Source of the DNA: Streptomyces sp. HNM0574
GTDB taxonomy: Bacteria > Actinomycetota > Actinomycetes > Streptomycetales > Streptomycetaceae
Length of the DNA stretch: 64,000 nt
Direction of reading: 5' to 3'
Assembly: GCF_012726235.1 (NCBI RefSeq)
Contig: NZ_JAASAH010000005.1
Coordinates: forward strand, 1-64,000
A program made the position numbers and the translations under genes. The notes under the pieces are model-generated. The model was not told where the DNA came from. It made no database searches and worked only from the letters and a program-made list of their open reading frames with translations. Below are positions 51,133 to 59,068 of the stretch, piece by piece; the stretch's first letter is position 1; every line of letters begins with the position of its first letter.

Positions 51133-51945
51133 ATGGGACACCAGGAGAACGCCTCGCCGACCATGCGCATGTACGGCAGCCAGCAGCGGCTGTGGCGGCA
51201 GCGTGCGGGAATCAGCCGCCAGCGCCTCGGCGAGGAGTGCGGCTACTCGGAGGAGACCGTCAAATCCGTCGAGGTGGCCCGCAGGCTGGTCCCGCCCAGG
51301 ATGGTCCAGGTCGCCGAAGACCTGTGCGGCGCGGGCGGGTTGCTCCAGGACGCGGCGGACAAGATCGTGCGGAGCAAGTATCCGGACTGGTTCGAGGACT
51401 TTGTCCAGTACGAGGCGCAGGCAGTCGTGTTGGGCATGTACGAGAACCACGTACTGCCGGGACTGTTCCAGACGGAGGAGTACGCGCGGGCGGTGTTCCG
51501 CAGCGAGTATCCGCGCCTGGAAGACGAGCAGTTGGAGCGCAGGCTGGCGGCTCGACTGGAGCGTCAGCAACTGTTGACCGGCAAGAAGGCGCCCTTGGTC
51601 ACGGCAGTGATGGAGCAGGCTTCTGTCGAACGAGCCATCGGCGGAGCCCATGTGATGAAGGGGCAGATCACACATCTGCTGAACCTGACCGAACTGCGCA
51701 CCATCGACGTGCAGATCATGCCGACGCGCAGGGAGAGTCACGCGGGCCTTGCCGGGCCCCTCTACGTGCTGGAGACGGGCGGTCAAATGCGGCTCGCCTA
51801 TTCGGAGACGCATCAGGGCAGCGTGCTGATCTCTGACTCAAAAGAGGTCGCCGACTGCAACATGCGGTATGGGATGCTCCGTTCGCAGGCTTGGGATCCG
51901 GAGGAATCCCTGAAATTCCTGCGCGACACGTTGGGAGAGCTATGA
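51133..51945 (+). CDS. Scr1/DUF5753-type helix-turn-helix regulator
   Basis: A protein of 270 residues. An Xre-type HTH (QQRLWRQRAGISRQRLGEECGYSEETVKSVEVARRLVPPRMVQVAEDL) is followed by the DUF5753 domain (WFEDFVQYEAQAVVLGMYENHVLPGLFQTEEYARAVF, then LLTGKKAPLVTAVMEQASVER and IQIMP-like VDVQIMPTRRESHAGLAGPL). Streptomyces has many such genes, each paired with a DUF397 gene, which follows here by ATGA overlap. They act like regulator and small partner pairs in development and antibiotic control. AT content is somewhat higher than in the core genes around it. Confidence 0.9.
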   Translation: MGHQENASPTMRMYGSQQRLWRQRAGISRQRLGEECGYSEETVKSVEVARRLVPPRMVQVAEDLCGAGGLLQDAADKIVRSKYPDWFEDFVQYEAQAVVLGMYENHVLPGLFQTEEYARAVFRSEYPRLEDEQLERRLAARLERQQLLTGKKAPLVTAVMEQASVERAIGGAHVMKGQITHLLNLTELRTIDVQIMPTRRESHAGLAGPLYVLETGGQMRLAYSETHQGSVLISDSKEVADCNMRYGMLRSQAWDPEESLKFLRDTLGEL

Positions 51946-52187
51946 GTAACCAGCGGAATGGACTGACCTGGGTCAAGTCCAGCTACAGCAGCGGCCAGGG
52001 CGGCGCCTGCGTCGAGGTCGCCTGGACCAAGTCCAGCTACAGCGCCAGCGAGGGCGGCGCCTGTATCGAGGTCGCCTCCCGGCAGGGAGAAATCCGCGTG
52101 CGGGACTCCAAGGTGGTGGACGGTGTGCAGCTGGTCGTCCGTCCGGAGGCGTGGGAGGCGTTTGTCTCGTTGGCGGCGCGGGCGTAG
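51942..52187 (+). CDS. DUF397 protein with internal duplication
   Basis: An 81-residue partner of the Xre gene. DUF397 proteins normally contain one W-x-KSSYS-GG-C-EVA unit; this one has two in tandem, WVKSSYSSGQGGACVEVA and WTKSSYSASEGGACIEVA, from a 54-bp direct repeat (51969-52022 and 52023-52076). The remainder (VRDSKVVDGVQLVVRPEAWEAFVSL) is normal. The ATG overlaps the regulator's stop. Confidence 0.9.
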   Translation: MSNQRNGLTWVKSSYSSGQGGACVEVAWTKSSYSASEGGACIEVASRQGEIRVRDSKVVDGVQLVVRPEAWEAFVSLAARA

Positions 52188-52424
52188 GTGAGCTTCGGGC
52201 CTCGGGGATCGGTGGGGGGCCGGTCTCCGGGGCCGTTCCCGTGGTCCGGTGAGACCCGAGCTTCGGGGGCCGGGGTTCGGGCGCTGTTTCTGAGGAATGG
52301 GTGGGTAAGAGTTGTTCCCACCCACCCGCCCTGTGCGCCCAAGTCACGCCCATAGCAGGCGAGATGGCGGCACAGGGAGGGTTTGCCGGAATTCGTGGCG
52401 CGGGGTTGGCGTTCGCGGCAATAG

Positions 52425-52580
52425 GAGTTCCCGCACCTCGAGAGCCGCATGCCCACCCTGTGGTCGTCGTCGTTCTTCGTCGCCTCGGTCGGCGCCGTCT
52501 CGGCGGACACGGTGGAGAAGCACATCGACACCCAGTGGGAACAGCCCTGGACGAACAAGCGGAAGGAGGGACAGGTGTGA
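52425..52580 (+). pseudogene. tnpA: Remnant of IS200-type tyrosine transposase tnpA
   Basis: The frame encodes EFPHLESRMPTLWSSSFFVA then SVGAVSADTVEKHIDTQWEQ and PWTNKRKEGQV before TGA at 52578. This matches the C-terminal end of IS200/IS605 TnpA (FPHL, LW-SSSYFVASVG, ETVxxYIExQ). The catalytic His-hydrophobic-His and Tyr regions upstream are missing, and a TAG stands just before the fragment (52422-52424). Its stop overlaps the tnpB start. Confidence 0.75.
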
Positions 52581-53785
52581 TCCGTGCCTACAAGTTCCTC
52601 CTGCGCCCCACCGCCCGCCAGGATCAAGCGCTCTCGGAGATGCTCCGAGACCACTGCTCGCTCTACAACGGTGCCTTACAGGAACGACGCGACGCGTACC
52701 GGCACCCGTCGAAGACAGCGGTCAGGTACGGGCAGCAGTCCGCACAGCTCAAGGACATCCGGGCGTTCGACCCCGAGCGGCAGGGGCGCTGGTCGTTCTC
52801 CAGCCAGCAGGCCACCTTGCGCCGCCTGGACAAGGCATTCCAGGCGTTCTTCCGGCGCGTCAAGGCCGGCGAGAAGCCCGGGTACCCCAGGTTCCGGGGC
52901 GCCAACTGGTTCGACACCGTGGAGTTTCCCAAGGATGGTGACGGCTGCCGCTGGGACTCCATCCCGCACAATCCCGTCACCCGCGTCCGTCTGCAAGGCG
53001 TCGGGCACGTCCGCGTGCACCAGCACCGGGCCGTGAAGGGGCGCGTCAAGACCGTCAGCGTCAAGCGCGAAGGACGCCAGTGGTACGTCGTTCTCGCCTG
53101 CGACGAGGTGGCCGCCGAACCACTCCCCACAACGGGCGCCGTGACCGGCCTCGACATGGGCGTCACGCATTTCCTCACCACCTCCGAGGGCGCCCACGTC
53201 GAAAACCCCCGGCACGGCAAGCGCAACGCCGATGCCCTGGCCGAAGCTCAGCGTGAACTGAAAGCGTTCGGTCGCCGGAAACGGGAGGGCCGCACGGCGA
53301 AGCACCGCCGGGCGGTGGAGAAGGTCGCCAAGCTGCACCGCAAGGTGCGACGTAAGCGGCTCGACCACGCACACAAGACCGCGCTCACCCTGGTCCGCGA
53401 CTACGACCGGATCGCGCACGAGCGGCTGAGCATCGCGAACATGGTGCGCGCGCCCAATCCGAAGCCCGACCCCGAGACGCCCGGCGCGTTCCTGCCGAAC
53501 GGTGCCGCCTCGAAGGCCGGACTCAACCGAAGCATTCTTGACGCGGGTTGGGGGGTGTTCCTGGGAATCCTCGCGCAGAAGGCTGAAAGCGCCGCTCGTG
53601 TACTGATCCCGGTGGACCCCCGCAACACCTCGCGGACGTGCCCCCAGTGCGGGCACGTGGACGTGCAGAACCGCGCCGGCGAGAAGTTCCAGTGCACCAC
53701 CTGTGACCACCGCGACCACGCGGACCGGGTGGGCGCATGGAACGTCGCACTCAGGGCCGGGCTGGTCCTTCCCGACGTGGCCTAG
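52577..53785 (+). CDS. tnpB: RNA-guided nuclease TnpB (IS605 OrfB type)
   Basis: A protein of 402 residues starting at GTG with AAGGAGG upstream. The N-terminal HTH-like start (VIRAYKFLLRPTARQDQALSE), the FSSQQATLRRLDKAFQAFFRR block and PGYPRFRG are typical. The RuvC residues are intact: Asp193 (GLDMGVTHFLT), Glu282 (AHERLSIANM) and Asp383 (HADRVGAWNV). The zinc ribbon has Cys355, 358, 373 and 376. TnpB cuts DNA guided by an RNA from the element's right end, helping the element persist. Length matches full-size TnpB, so the protein is probably active. Confidence 0.9.
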   Translation: MIRAYKFLLRPTARQDQALSEMLRDHCSLYNGALQERRDAYRHPSKTAVRYGQQSAQLKDIRAFDPERQGRWSFSSQQATLRRLDKAFQAFFRRVKAGEKPGYPRFRGANWFDTVEFPKDGDGCRWDSIPHNPVTRVRLQGVGHVRVHQHRAVKGRVKTVSVKREGRQWYVVLACDEVAAEPLPTTGAVTGLDMGVTHFLTTSEGAHVENPRHGKRNADALAEAQRELKAFGRRKREGRTAKHRRAVEKVAKLHRKVRRKRLDHAHKTALTLVRDYDRIAHERLSIANMVRAPNPKPDPETPGAFLPNGAASKAGLNRSILDAGWGVFLGILAQKAESAARVLIPVDPRNTSRTCPQCGHVDVQNRAGEKFQCTTCDHRDHADRVGAWNVALRAGLVLPDVA

Positions 53786-53787
53786 CC

Positions 53788-53852
53788 ACCGACAGGAGAA
53801 GCCCCCCGGATTTATCCGGGGGGAGGAGTCACGGCCAAGCCCGGCTACGGCA
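53788..53852 (+). ncRNA. Predicted omega-RNA 3' end and guide
   Basis: CCCCCCGGAT (53802-53811) pairs perfectly with ATCCGGGGGG (53814-53823), the right-end hairpin. In TnpB systems the guide is the host sequence directly after the right end, here GGCCAAGCCCGGCTACGGCA (53833-53852). The full RNA should extend upstream into tnpB. Confidence 0.55.
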
Positions 53853-54251
53853 AGCGCTCCGCGGGTGACGACGGGCCCGAGGCCCGTACGGCTTTCGCGC
53901 ATCTGCCCGAGCGTGAGGCGTATCTCGCGGCGTACATCGACCGGCTGCCCGAGGGCGCCGCGATCGACGTGAAGACCCTCGCCAAGTCCCAGCCGCTGTA
54001 CGGGCAGTTGGCCGTCCGCTCCGCCCTGCGCAGGCTCACCGCCGCCGGTCATCTGCGCCGCGTCGGCGGCCACTCGGGCGGCCCGGTGCTCAAGCACGTG
54101 ACGCGTACGTACTTCTCCCGCGTGCCCCGCGACGAGCACTGGTGGTGCGCCTTTCTGCACGTCACACCCCGCCCGCCGGAACCGGAACCGGAACCGGAGC
54201 CCGTGGCCTGCCGCCCGCGCCGAACGCGGCGGTCGGAGGCGTACGAGAGCC
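53833..54251 (+). pseudogene. Truncated winged-helix (MarR-like) regulator interrupted by the IS
   Basis: The frame reads AKPGYGKRSAGDDGPEARTA then FAHLPEREAYLAAYIDRLPE, GAAIDVKTLAKSQPLYGQLA, LRRLTAAGHLRRVGG and VTRTYFSRVPRDEHWWCAFL. This is a common Streptomyces protein with a winged helix and a Pro/Glu-rich linker. Its beginning is cut off by the IS; a matching in-frame start lies at GTG 52301 on the other side. After RRSEAYES the normal C-terminal half is missing and sequence from a Uma2 gene follows, so the gene was broken twice. Confidence 0.7.
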
Positions 54252-54588
54252 GTACCGCAAGAGCCGCGCCCGCCCCGACGGCGCTCTCGCGCCCGAGGAC
54301 CATTTCGCAGGACAGGGCGAATGGGCCGACCCCGAGGGCGTGTTGATGGCCGTGGAGGTCACCTCCCGCGACCGGGACCGGCGTGAACGTCGGGACGGGT
54401 ACGCCGCCGCGGACATTCCGGTGTATCTCCTGGTCGACCGCGACACCTGCACGCTCACCGTGTGCAGCGAGCCGGAGGCCGGGTCGTACCGCAGCCGGGT
54501 GTCGCGGGACTTCGGTGCGGTGGTGGAACTCCCGGCGCCGGTGGGCGTCACGTTGGAGACGGAGAAGCTCAGGAATTACGTGCAGTGA
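54244..54588 (+). pseudogene. C-terminal remnant of a Uma2-family nuclease gene
   Basis: The frame contains DGALAPEDHFAGQGEWADPE then GVLMAVEVTSRDRDRRERRD and YAAADIPVYLLVDRDTCTLT. This matches the second half of Uma2 proteins (PD-(D/E)XK fold, with the Glu-Val-Thr-Ser catalytic strand). The N-terminal third is missing and no proper start codon or ribosome site remains; the sequence joins the truncated regulator at about 54244. Confidence 0.75.
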
Positions 54589-54723
54589 GAACGGTGCGTA
54601 GTCAAACGGTCACCCCTGGGATGTGAGCTGTCTAACGTTCCCGTGTTGTCGCCCGGTCGGCGGGAAGGTGTGCGCCTGGACGGGAGGGCGAAGGAGCCCG
54701 CTCGTTACACTGAGCCGACCGCA

Positions 54724-54745
54724 GGATCCCCGGCTAATGGGATCC
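54724..54745 (+). promoter_or_regulatory. Hairpin in the aspartokinase leader
   Basis: GGATCCC (54724-54730) pairs with GGGATCC (54739-54745) around an 8-base loop, ending 29 bases before the start codon. It may shape the leader RNA. No peptide attenuator or lysine riboswitch core is recognised. Confidence 0.35.
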
Positions 54746-54774
54746 AGAAAGACTGATTCGAGGAGCGAGCACAC

Positions 54775-56058
54775 GTGGGCCTTGTCGTGCAGAAGTACGG
54801 CGGCTCCTCCGTTGCCGATGCCGAGGGCATCAAGCGCGTTGCCAAGCGGATCGTCGAAGCCAAGAAGAACGGCCACCAGGTGGTCGTCGTGGTTTCCGCG
54901 ATGGGTGACACGACGGACGAGCTGATCGATCTCGCCGGAGAGGTTTCTCCGGTCGCCTCCGGGCGCGAGTTCGACATGCTGCTGACCGCCGGAGAGCGTA
55001 TCTCCATGGCCCTGCTGGCGATGGCGATCAAATCCCTCGGCCACGAGGCACAGTCGTTCACCGGCAGCCAGGCCGGCCTGATCACGGACTCCGCGCACAA
55101 CAAGGCGCGGATCATCGACGTCACGCCGGGCCGGATCAAGGACTCCGTGGACGAGGGCAACATCGCCATCGTCGCCGGTTTCCAGGGCGTCTCGCAGGAC
55201 AGCAAGGACATCACCACGCTGGGCCGTGGTGGTTCCGACACGACGGCCGTCGCGCTGGCCGCCGCGCTGGACGCCGAGGTCTGCGAGATCTACACCGACG
55301 TCGACGGCGTCTTCACGGCCGACCCCCGGGTCGTCAAGAAGGCGAAGAAGATCGACTGGATCTCGTTCGAGGACATGCTGGAGCTGGCCAGCTCCGGTTC
55401 GAAGGTGCTGCTGCACCGTTGCGTCGAGTACGCGCGCCGTTACAACATCCCGATCCACGTGCGCTCCTCCTTCTCCGGGCTGCGCGGCACGTGGGTCGGC
55501 AGTCAGCCGCAGGAACAGAGCGGGCGAGGGGAAGACATGGAGCAGGCGATCATCTCGGGTGTCGCACACGACACGTCCGAGGCGAAGGTCACGGTCGTCG
55601 GGGTGCCGGACAAGCCGGGTGAGGCCGCCTCCATCTTCCGCGTGCTGGCCGACTCCGAGGTCAACATCGACATGGTGGTGCAGAACGTCTCCGCCGCGTC
55701 GACGGGCCTGACGGACATCTCCTTCACGCTGCCCAAGGCCGAGGGCCGCAAGGCGATCTCCGCGCTGGAGAAGGCCCAGGGCCGCATCGGCTACGACAAC
55801 CTGCGCTACGACGACCAGATCGCGAAGATCTCCCTCGTCGGCGCGGGCATGAAGACCAACCCGGGTGTCACGGCGACGTTCTTCGAGGCCCTGTCCAAGG
55901 CCGAGGTGAACATCGAGCTGATCTCCACCTCCGAGATCCGCATCTCCGTGGTCACGCGCAAGGACGACGTGGACGACGCGGTGCGCGCCGTGCACACGGC
56001 CTTCGGCCTCGACAGCGACAGCGACGAGGCCGTGGTCTACGGCGGCACCGGCCGCTGA
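54775..56058 (+). CDS. ask: Aspartate kinase (alpha and beta subunits)
   Basis: A protein of 427 residues. [23 protein letters not shown] is the kinase signature, and [39 protein letters not shown] the ATP and aspartate site. Two ACT domains follow from about residue 265, the feedback site for Lys and Thr. It makes aspartyl phosphate, the first step to Lys, Thr and Met. An internal ATG at 55537 with AGGGGA upstream ([20 protein letters not shown]) fits the separately made beta subunit (55537-56058) of the alpha2-beta2 enzyme. The usual downstream partner asd is not here; a terminator follows directly. Confidence 0.95.
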   Translation: MGLVVQKYGGSSVADAEGIKRVAKRIVEAKKNGHQVVVVVSAMGDTTDELIDLAGEVSPVASGREFDMLLTAGERISMALLAMAIKSLGHEAQSFTGSQAGLITDSAHNKARIIDVTPGRIKDSVDEGNIAIVAGFQGVSQDSKDITTLGRGGSDTTAVALAAALDAEVCEIYTDVDGVFTADPRVVKKAKKIDWISFEDMLELASSGSKVLLHRCVEYARRYNIPIHVRSSFSGLRGTWVGSQPQEQSGRGEDMEQAIISGVAHDTSEAKVTVVGVPDKPGEAASIFRVLADSEVNIDMVVQNVSAASTGLTDISFTLPKAEGRKAISALEKAQGRIGYDNLRYDDQIAKISLVGAGMKTNPGVTATFFEALSKAEVNIELISTSEIRISVVTRKDDVDDAVRAVHTAFGLDSDSDEAVVYGGTGR

Positions 56059-56100
56059 CGCCGGCCACTGGCCACGGCAGTCTGATCTGACCGACAATTT

Positions 56101-56138
56101 CGCTCCCTGTCCCGCAACCGGCTTGCGGGCAGGGAGCG
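56101..56138 (+). terminator. Terminator after aspartokinase
   Basis: CGCTCCCTGTCCCGCAA pairs with TTGCGGGCAGGGAGCG with one bulge and is followed by TCTTTGTG. Confidence 0.85.
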
Positions 56139-56291
56139 TCTTTGTGTCAGCTGCCAGGGTCGAAGATGCTGTGAAATTCGGGTCATTGGGGATGGGCTGG
56201 TACGCATGAGGAGCACAGCGACAAACAGGACATCTTCGGGAACAGTGCCCTGTGCGTACAACCCTGTTGGGGGGACGGGTGTCCAACAAGC

Positions 56292-56954
56292 GTGGCAGAG
56301 GTACTGGGAATCGGAATCGCGACAGCGTCCGGGCCCTCCGGTGTGTGCACCGGAGGCATGCCCGTGATCGCCCCGTGGTCGGCCGCCCGCCCTGCGCGGG
56401 CGGGATCGGCGCACCCGGCGGACGCGGCGCAGCACGTGGACACTGACGACGCCGTGGCCTCAGGCACCACGGTCGACCACCTGACCGAGACGTACCGTGC
56501 CCACTACCGCTCACTGCTGGGCCTCGCGGCACTGCTCCTCGACGACACGGCGTCCTGCGAGGACGTCGTCCAGGAGGCGTTCATCCGGGTCCACTCCGCG
56601 CGCAAGCGCGTCCGTGACCCGGAGAAGACCCTCGCCTATCTGCGGCAGACGGTCGTCAACCTCTCGCGCTCCGCGCTGCGCCGCCGCATCGTCGGCCTGA
56701 AGCTGCTCTCCAAGCCGATGCCGGACATGGCGAGCGCGGAGGAGGGCGCGTACGAGCAGCTGGAGCGGGACGAGTTGATCCGGGCGATGCGCGGGCTCCA
56801 GCGCCGCCAGCGCGAGGTCCTGGTGCTGCGGTACTTCGCGGACATGACCGAGGCGCAGGTCGCCGAGGTGCTGGGGCTCTCCCTGGGATCGGTGAAGGCG
56901 TACGGCTCGCGCGGCATCGCCGCGCTGCGCACAGTCATGGAGTCCACGTCATGA
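56292..56954 (+). CDS. SigE-type ECF RNA polymerase sigma factor
   Basis: A protein of up to 220 residues. The first 60 are variable (Ala/Gly-rich) and the true start may be the internal ATG MPVIAPWSAARPARAG. Region 2 reads YRAHYRSLLGLAALLLDDTASCEDVVQEAFIRVH and TLAYLRQTVVNLSRSALRRR; region 4 reads LQRRQREVLVLRYFADMTEAQVAEVLGLSLGSVKAYGSRGIAALRTVM. This is the streptomycete SigE-family group of small sigma factors. The stop overlaps the next start by ATGA; that gene encodes a membrane protein with the layout of an anti-sigma factor, so the two likely work together. Confidence 0.85.
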   Translation: MAEVLGIGIATASGPSGVCTGGMPVIAPWSAARPARAGSAHPADAAQHVDTDDAVASGTTVDHLTETYRAHYRSLLGLAALLLDDTASCEDVVQEAFIRVHSARKRVRDPEKTLAYLRQTVVNLSRSALRRRIVGLKLLSKPMPDMASAEEGAYEQLERDELIRAMRGLQRRQREVLVLRYFADMTEAQVAEVLGLSLGSVKAYGSRGIAALRTVMESTS

Positions 56955-58069
56955 ACGGCGGCCACCACAACGGCGAGCAGGACGACGCCGAGTACGAGAA
57001 CCGGCCGCGTCCGGAGGGCACCGGTCCGGACGCGGGCGAGGGCGGCGACGAGGACGCGCTGCGGCGGATGCTGCGCGAGAGCGTCGACGGCATCGAGCCC
57101 TCGCCCACCTCGCTGGAGAACCTCAAGCGCGCGGTGCCCGCGCGGCGCGCGCAGCGGCGGCAGGCGCTGGTCGGCGCGGCCGCTGCCGTCGTCCTCGGAT
57201 GCGTCGGCGTGCCGCTGCTGGCCCAGGCGGGCTTCGTGCCCGGCGTCGGCGAGGGCGACCACCCCGTCAACGCGGGCAGCAGCCACCCGCAGACGGAGGT
57301 CACCGGCGGCCACGGCGACGGGCAGCCGCACGAGGGCAAGCAGTCCTCGGGCAAGGGCGACGGCGAGCAGGGCGGCGGCGAGCAGGAGCGCGAGGACGAC
57401 GCCTCGCCGTCCCCCTCGGCGGGCAAGAGCGGCGGCGCCGACGACCCGAACGAGACCCTCGGCGTCAGCTCCCCGGACTGCGGACGCGATCAACTCGGCG
57501 GCGGGACGGCCCAGTCGGGCCCGCCGAACGGCCAGGGCCAGGTGTACGGCAGCTTCAGCGTCCGCAACACCTCGGGCGAGACCTGCACCGTGCACGGCCA
57601 GGGCGTGGTGACGGCGCTGGAGGCGGGCCGGTCCGACACCTCCCGGATAAAGATCGTCGACCACACCCCGGGGGACGCGGCCGCCGGCCTGCCCGACCCG
57701 ACGACGGCGCCCGAGTCGCTGGTGCTCCGCGCCGGGGAGTCGTACACGGTCAAGTTCGCCTGGATACCGGACGGCTGCCCGGACGGCGGGCCGACGACCA
57801 AGCCGGGCGACGCACAGGACGGCGGCGACAACCCGTCGACCGGCGGCGACTCCGGCGGCACCGGCGGCGAGGGCGACCCGGGCACCGGCGGGGACGGCGA
57901 CGACGGCACGGGCGGCGGCGGCAGCACCGGCGGCGACGCGGGCGAGGGCCCGTCCGGCGTGACGCTCCTGCACACGCCCGAGGTGGGCGAGCCCGCGGCC
58001 GCGGAGACCAGGCTCGACGGCGCCTGCTCCGGCACCGTCTACCGCACCGGAGTCCTCCCGGCGGGCTGA
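56951..58069 (+). CDS. Membrane-anchored partner of the sigma factor (anti-sigma-like)
   Basis: A protein of 372 residues. A cytoplasmic N-terminal region (about 35-75, DEDALRRMLRESVDGIEPSPTSLENLKRAVPARRAQRRQ) precedes one transmembrane helix (ALVGAAAAVVLGCVGVPLLAQ). Outside are a Gly/Asp/Glu-rich disordered part, a beta-sandwich domain with paired cysteines (SSPDCGRDQL, GETCTVHGQ, DGCPDGG, DGACSGTVY), and a Gly/Asp-rich loop of about 60 residues inside it. No zinc-binding anti-sigma motif is seen, so anti-sigma function is inferred only from the coupled sigma gene and topology. Confidence 0.7.
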   Translation: MNGGHHNGEQDDAEYENRPRPEGTGPDAGEGGDEDALRRMLRESVDGIEPSPTSLENLKRAVPARRAQRRQALVGAAAAVVLGCVGVPLLAQAGFVPGVGEGDHPVNAGSSHPQTEVTGGHGDGQPHEGKQSSGKGDGEQGGGEQEREDDASPSPSAGKSGGADDPNETLGVSSPDCGRDQLGGGTAQSGPPNGQGQVYGSFSVRNTSGETCTVHGQGVVTALEAGRSDTSRIKIVDHTPGDAAAGLPDPTTAPESLVLRAGESYTVKFAWIPDGCPDGGPTTKPGDAQDGGDNPSTGGDSGGTGGEGDPGTGGDGDDGTGGGGSTGGDAGEGPSGVTLLHTPEVGEPAAAETRLDGACSGTVYRTGVLPAG

Positions 58070-58144
58070 CGGGTTCATGCCGTGCGGGCGGGAAGGGGCG
58101 ACCCTCCGGACATCCGTCGCGGGCCGCCCCGTACCGTGGGGAGC

Positions 58145-59068
58145 GTGTACCGGTTTCTGCTGACCCCGCGTTGGTGGGGGATCAACCTCTTCGCCGTGTT
58201 GGCGATCCCGGTCTGCCTCTTCATGGGCAGCTGGCAGCTCTCCCGTTTCGAGGTACGGGTCGACAGCCACAGGCAGCAGGAGCGTGCCGAGGCCGAGGCG
58301 GCGCACGCCAAGGCGGAGCCGCTGAGCAAGGTGCTGCCGGTCACCACCGAGACGGTGGGACGGATGACGGAGGCCACCGGCCGCTACGACACCCGTCACC
58401 AACTGCTCGTCCCCGAACGCGAGGTGCGGGACGGCGACGCCCAGAAGCGCGGCTTCTACGTGCTCTCGCTGCTCCGCACCGACGAGGGCAAGGCCCTGCC
58501 CGTCGTGCGTGGCTGGCTGCCCGGTTCCGCCGACCCGGGCCGGGTGCCCGAGGCGCCGCGCGGTGAGGTCACGGTGCGGGGCGCGCTCCAGGCGTCGGAG
58601 TCGCCGCGTTCGCCCGGGGCCCACGCGGGCGGTCTGCCCGAGGGCCAGATCGGCGTGATCAGCGCGGCCTCACTGGTGAACGTCGTGCCGTACGGCGTCC
58701 ACGACGCGTGGATCACGGTGCAGAAGACCAGCGGGACGGACGCGGCGCTGAAGCCGGTGCCGCCCGCCGCGCCCGCGAACACCGGGCTCGACATGAAGGC
58801 GTTCCAGAACCTCGGCTACACGGCCGAGTGGTTCGTCTTCGCCGGCTTCGTGGTCTTCATGTGGTTCCGGCTCTTCCGGCGCGAGGTGGAACTCGTGAAG
58901 GACGCCGAACTCGGGCTCGTACCGGAGGAGCCGTACGGCGGTGACGCCTTGGGCGCGGCCGCCGACGCCGGAGCGACGGCGGCCGCGGAGCCGGAGGACG
59001 CCGCTACCGGGCAGCCCCGCCCGGCAGATGACGGAGGGCAAAGTCGATCTCCAGCCTCAACTGCTTGA
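58145..59068 (+). CDS. SURF1-family cytochrome oxidase assembly protein
   Basis: A protein of 307 residues. YRFLLTPRWWGINLFAVLAIPVCLFMGSWQLSRFEVR is the first transmembrane helix with the conserved GxWQ-like block, and LGYTAEWFVFAGFVVFMWFRLFRREVEL the second. Between them lies an outside domain (RGFYVLSLL-like KRGFYVLSLLRTDEGKALPVVRGWLPG). SURF1 helps build the haem-copper oxidase. The GTG at 58145 is chosen by the conserved start; another GTG three codons earlier is possible. The 3' end overlaps the convergent S9 peptidase gene by 65 bp. Confidence 0.85.
   Translation: MYRFLLTPRWWGINLFAVLAIPVCLFMGSWQLSRFEVRVDSHRQQERAEAEAAHAKAEPLSKVLPVTTETVGRMTEATGRYDTRHQLLVPEREVRDGDAQKRGFYVLSLLRTDEGKALPVVRGWLPGSADPGRVPEAPRGEVTVRGALQASESPRSPGAHAGGLPEGQIGVISAASLVNVVPYGVHDAWITVQKTSGTDAALKPVPPAAPANTGLDMKAFQNLGYTAEWFVFAGFVVFMWFRLFRREVELVKDAELGLVPEEPYGGDALGAAADAGATAAAEPEDAATGQPRPADDGGQSRSPASTA

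Larger units (their letters stand above)
52348..53832 (+). mobile_element. IS200/IS605-type insertion sequence, internally deleted
   Basis: An element of about 1485 bp with an intact tnpB, only the 3' end of tnpA, and a right-end hairpin. Boundaries are inferred: TCAC directly before position 52348 recurs as the last four bases (53829-53832). Joining the flanks at TCAC restores one reading frame across the site. There is no target duplication, as expected for this single-strand transposition family. Without tnpA it would need help to move. Confidence 0.65.

Noticed and set aside
52301..52576. N-terminal extension of TnpB to GTG 52301
   Set aside because: TnpB begins at GTG 52577 with a strong ribosome site. 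The upstream frame belongs partly to the interrupted regulator gene and partly to the IS left end.
53676..54160. Minus-strand open frame over tnpB and the regulator remnant
   Set aside because: It is opposite the TnpB RuvC and zinc-ribbon coding sequence and has no family features.
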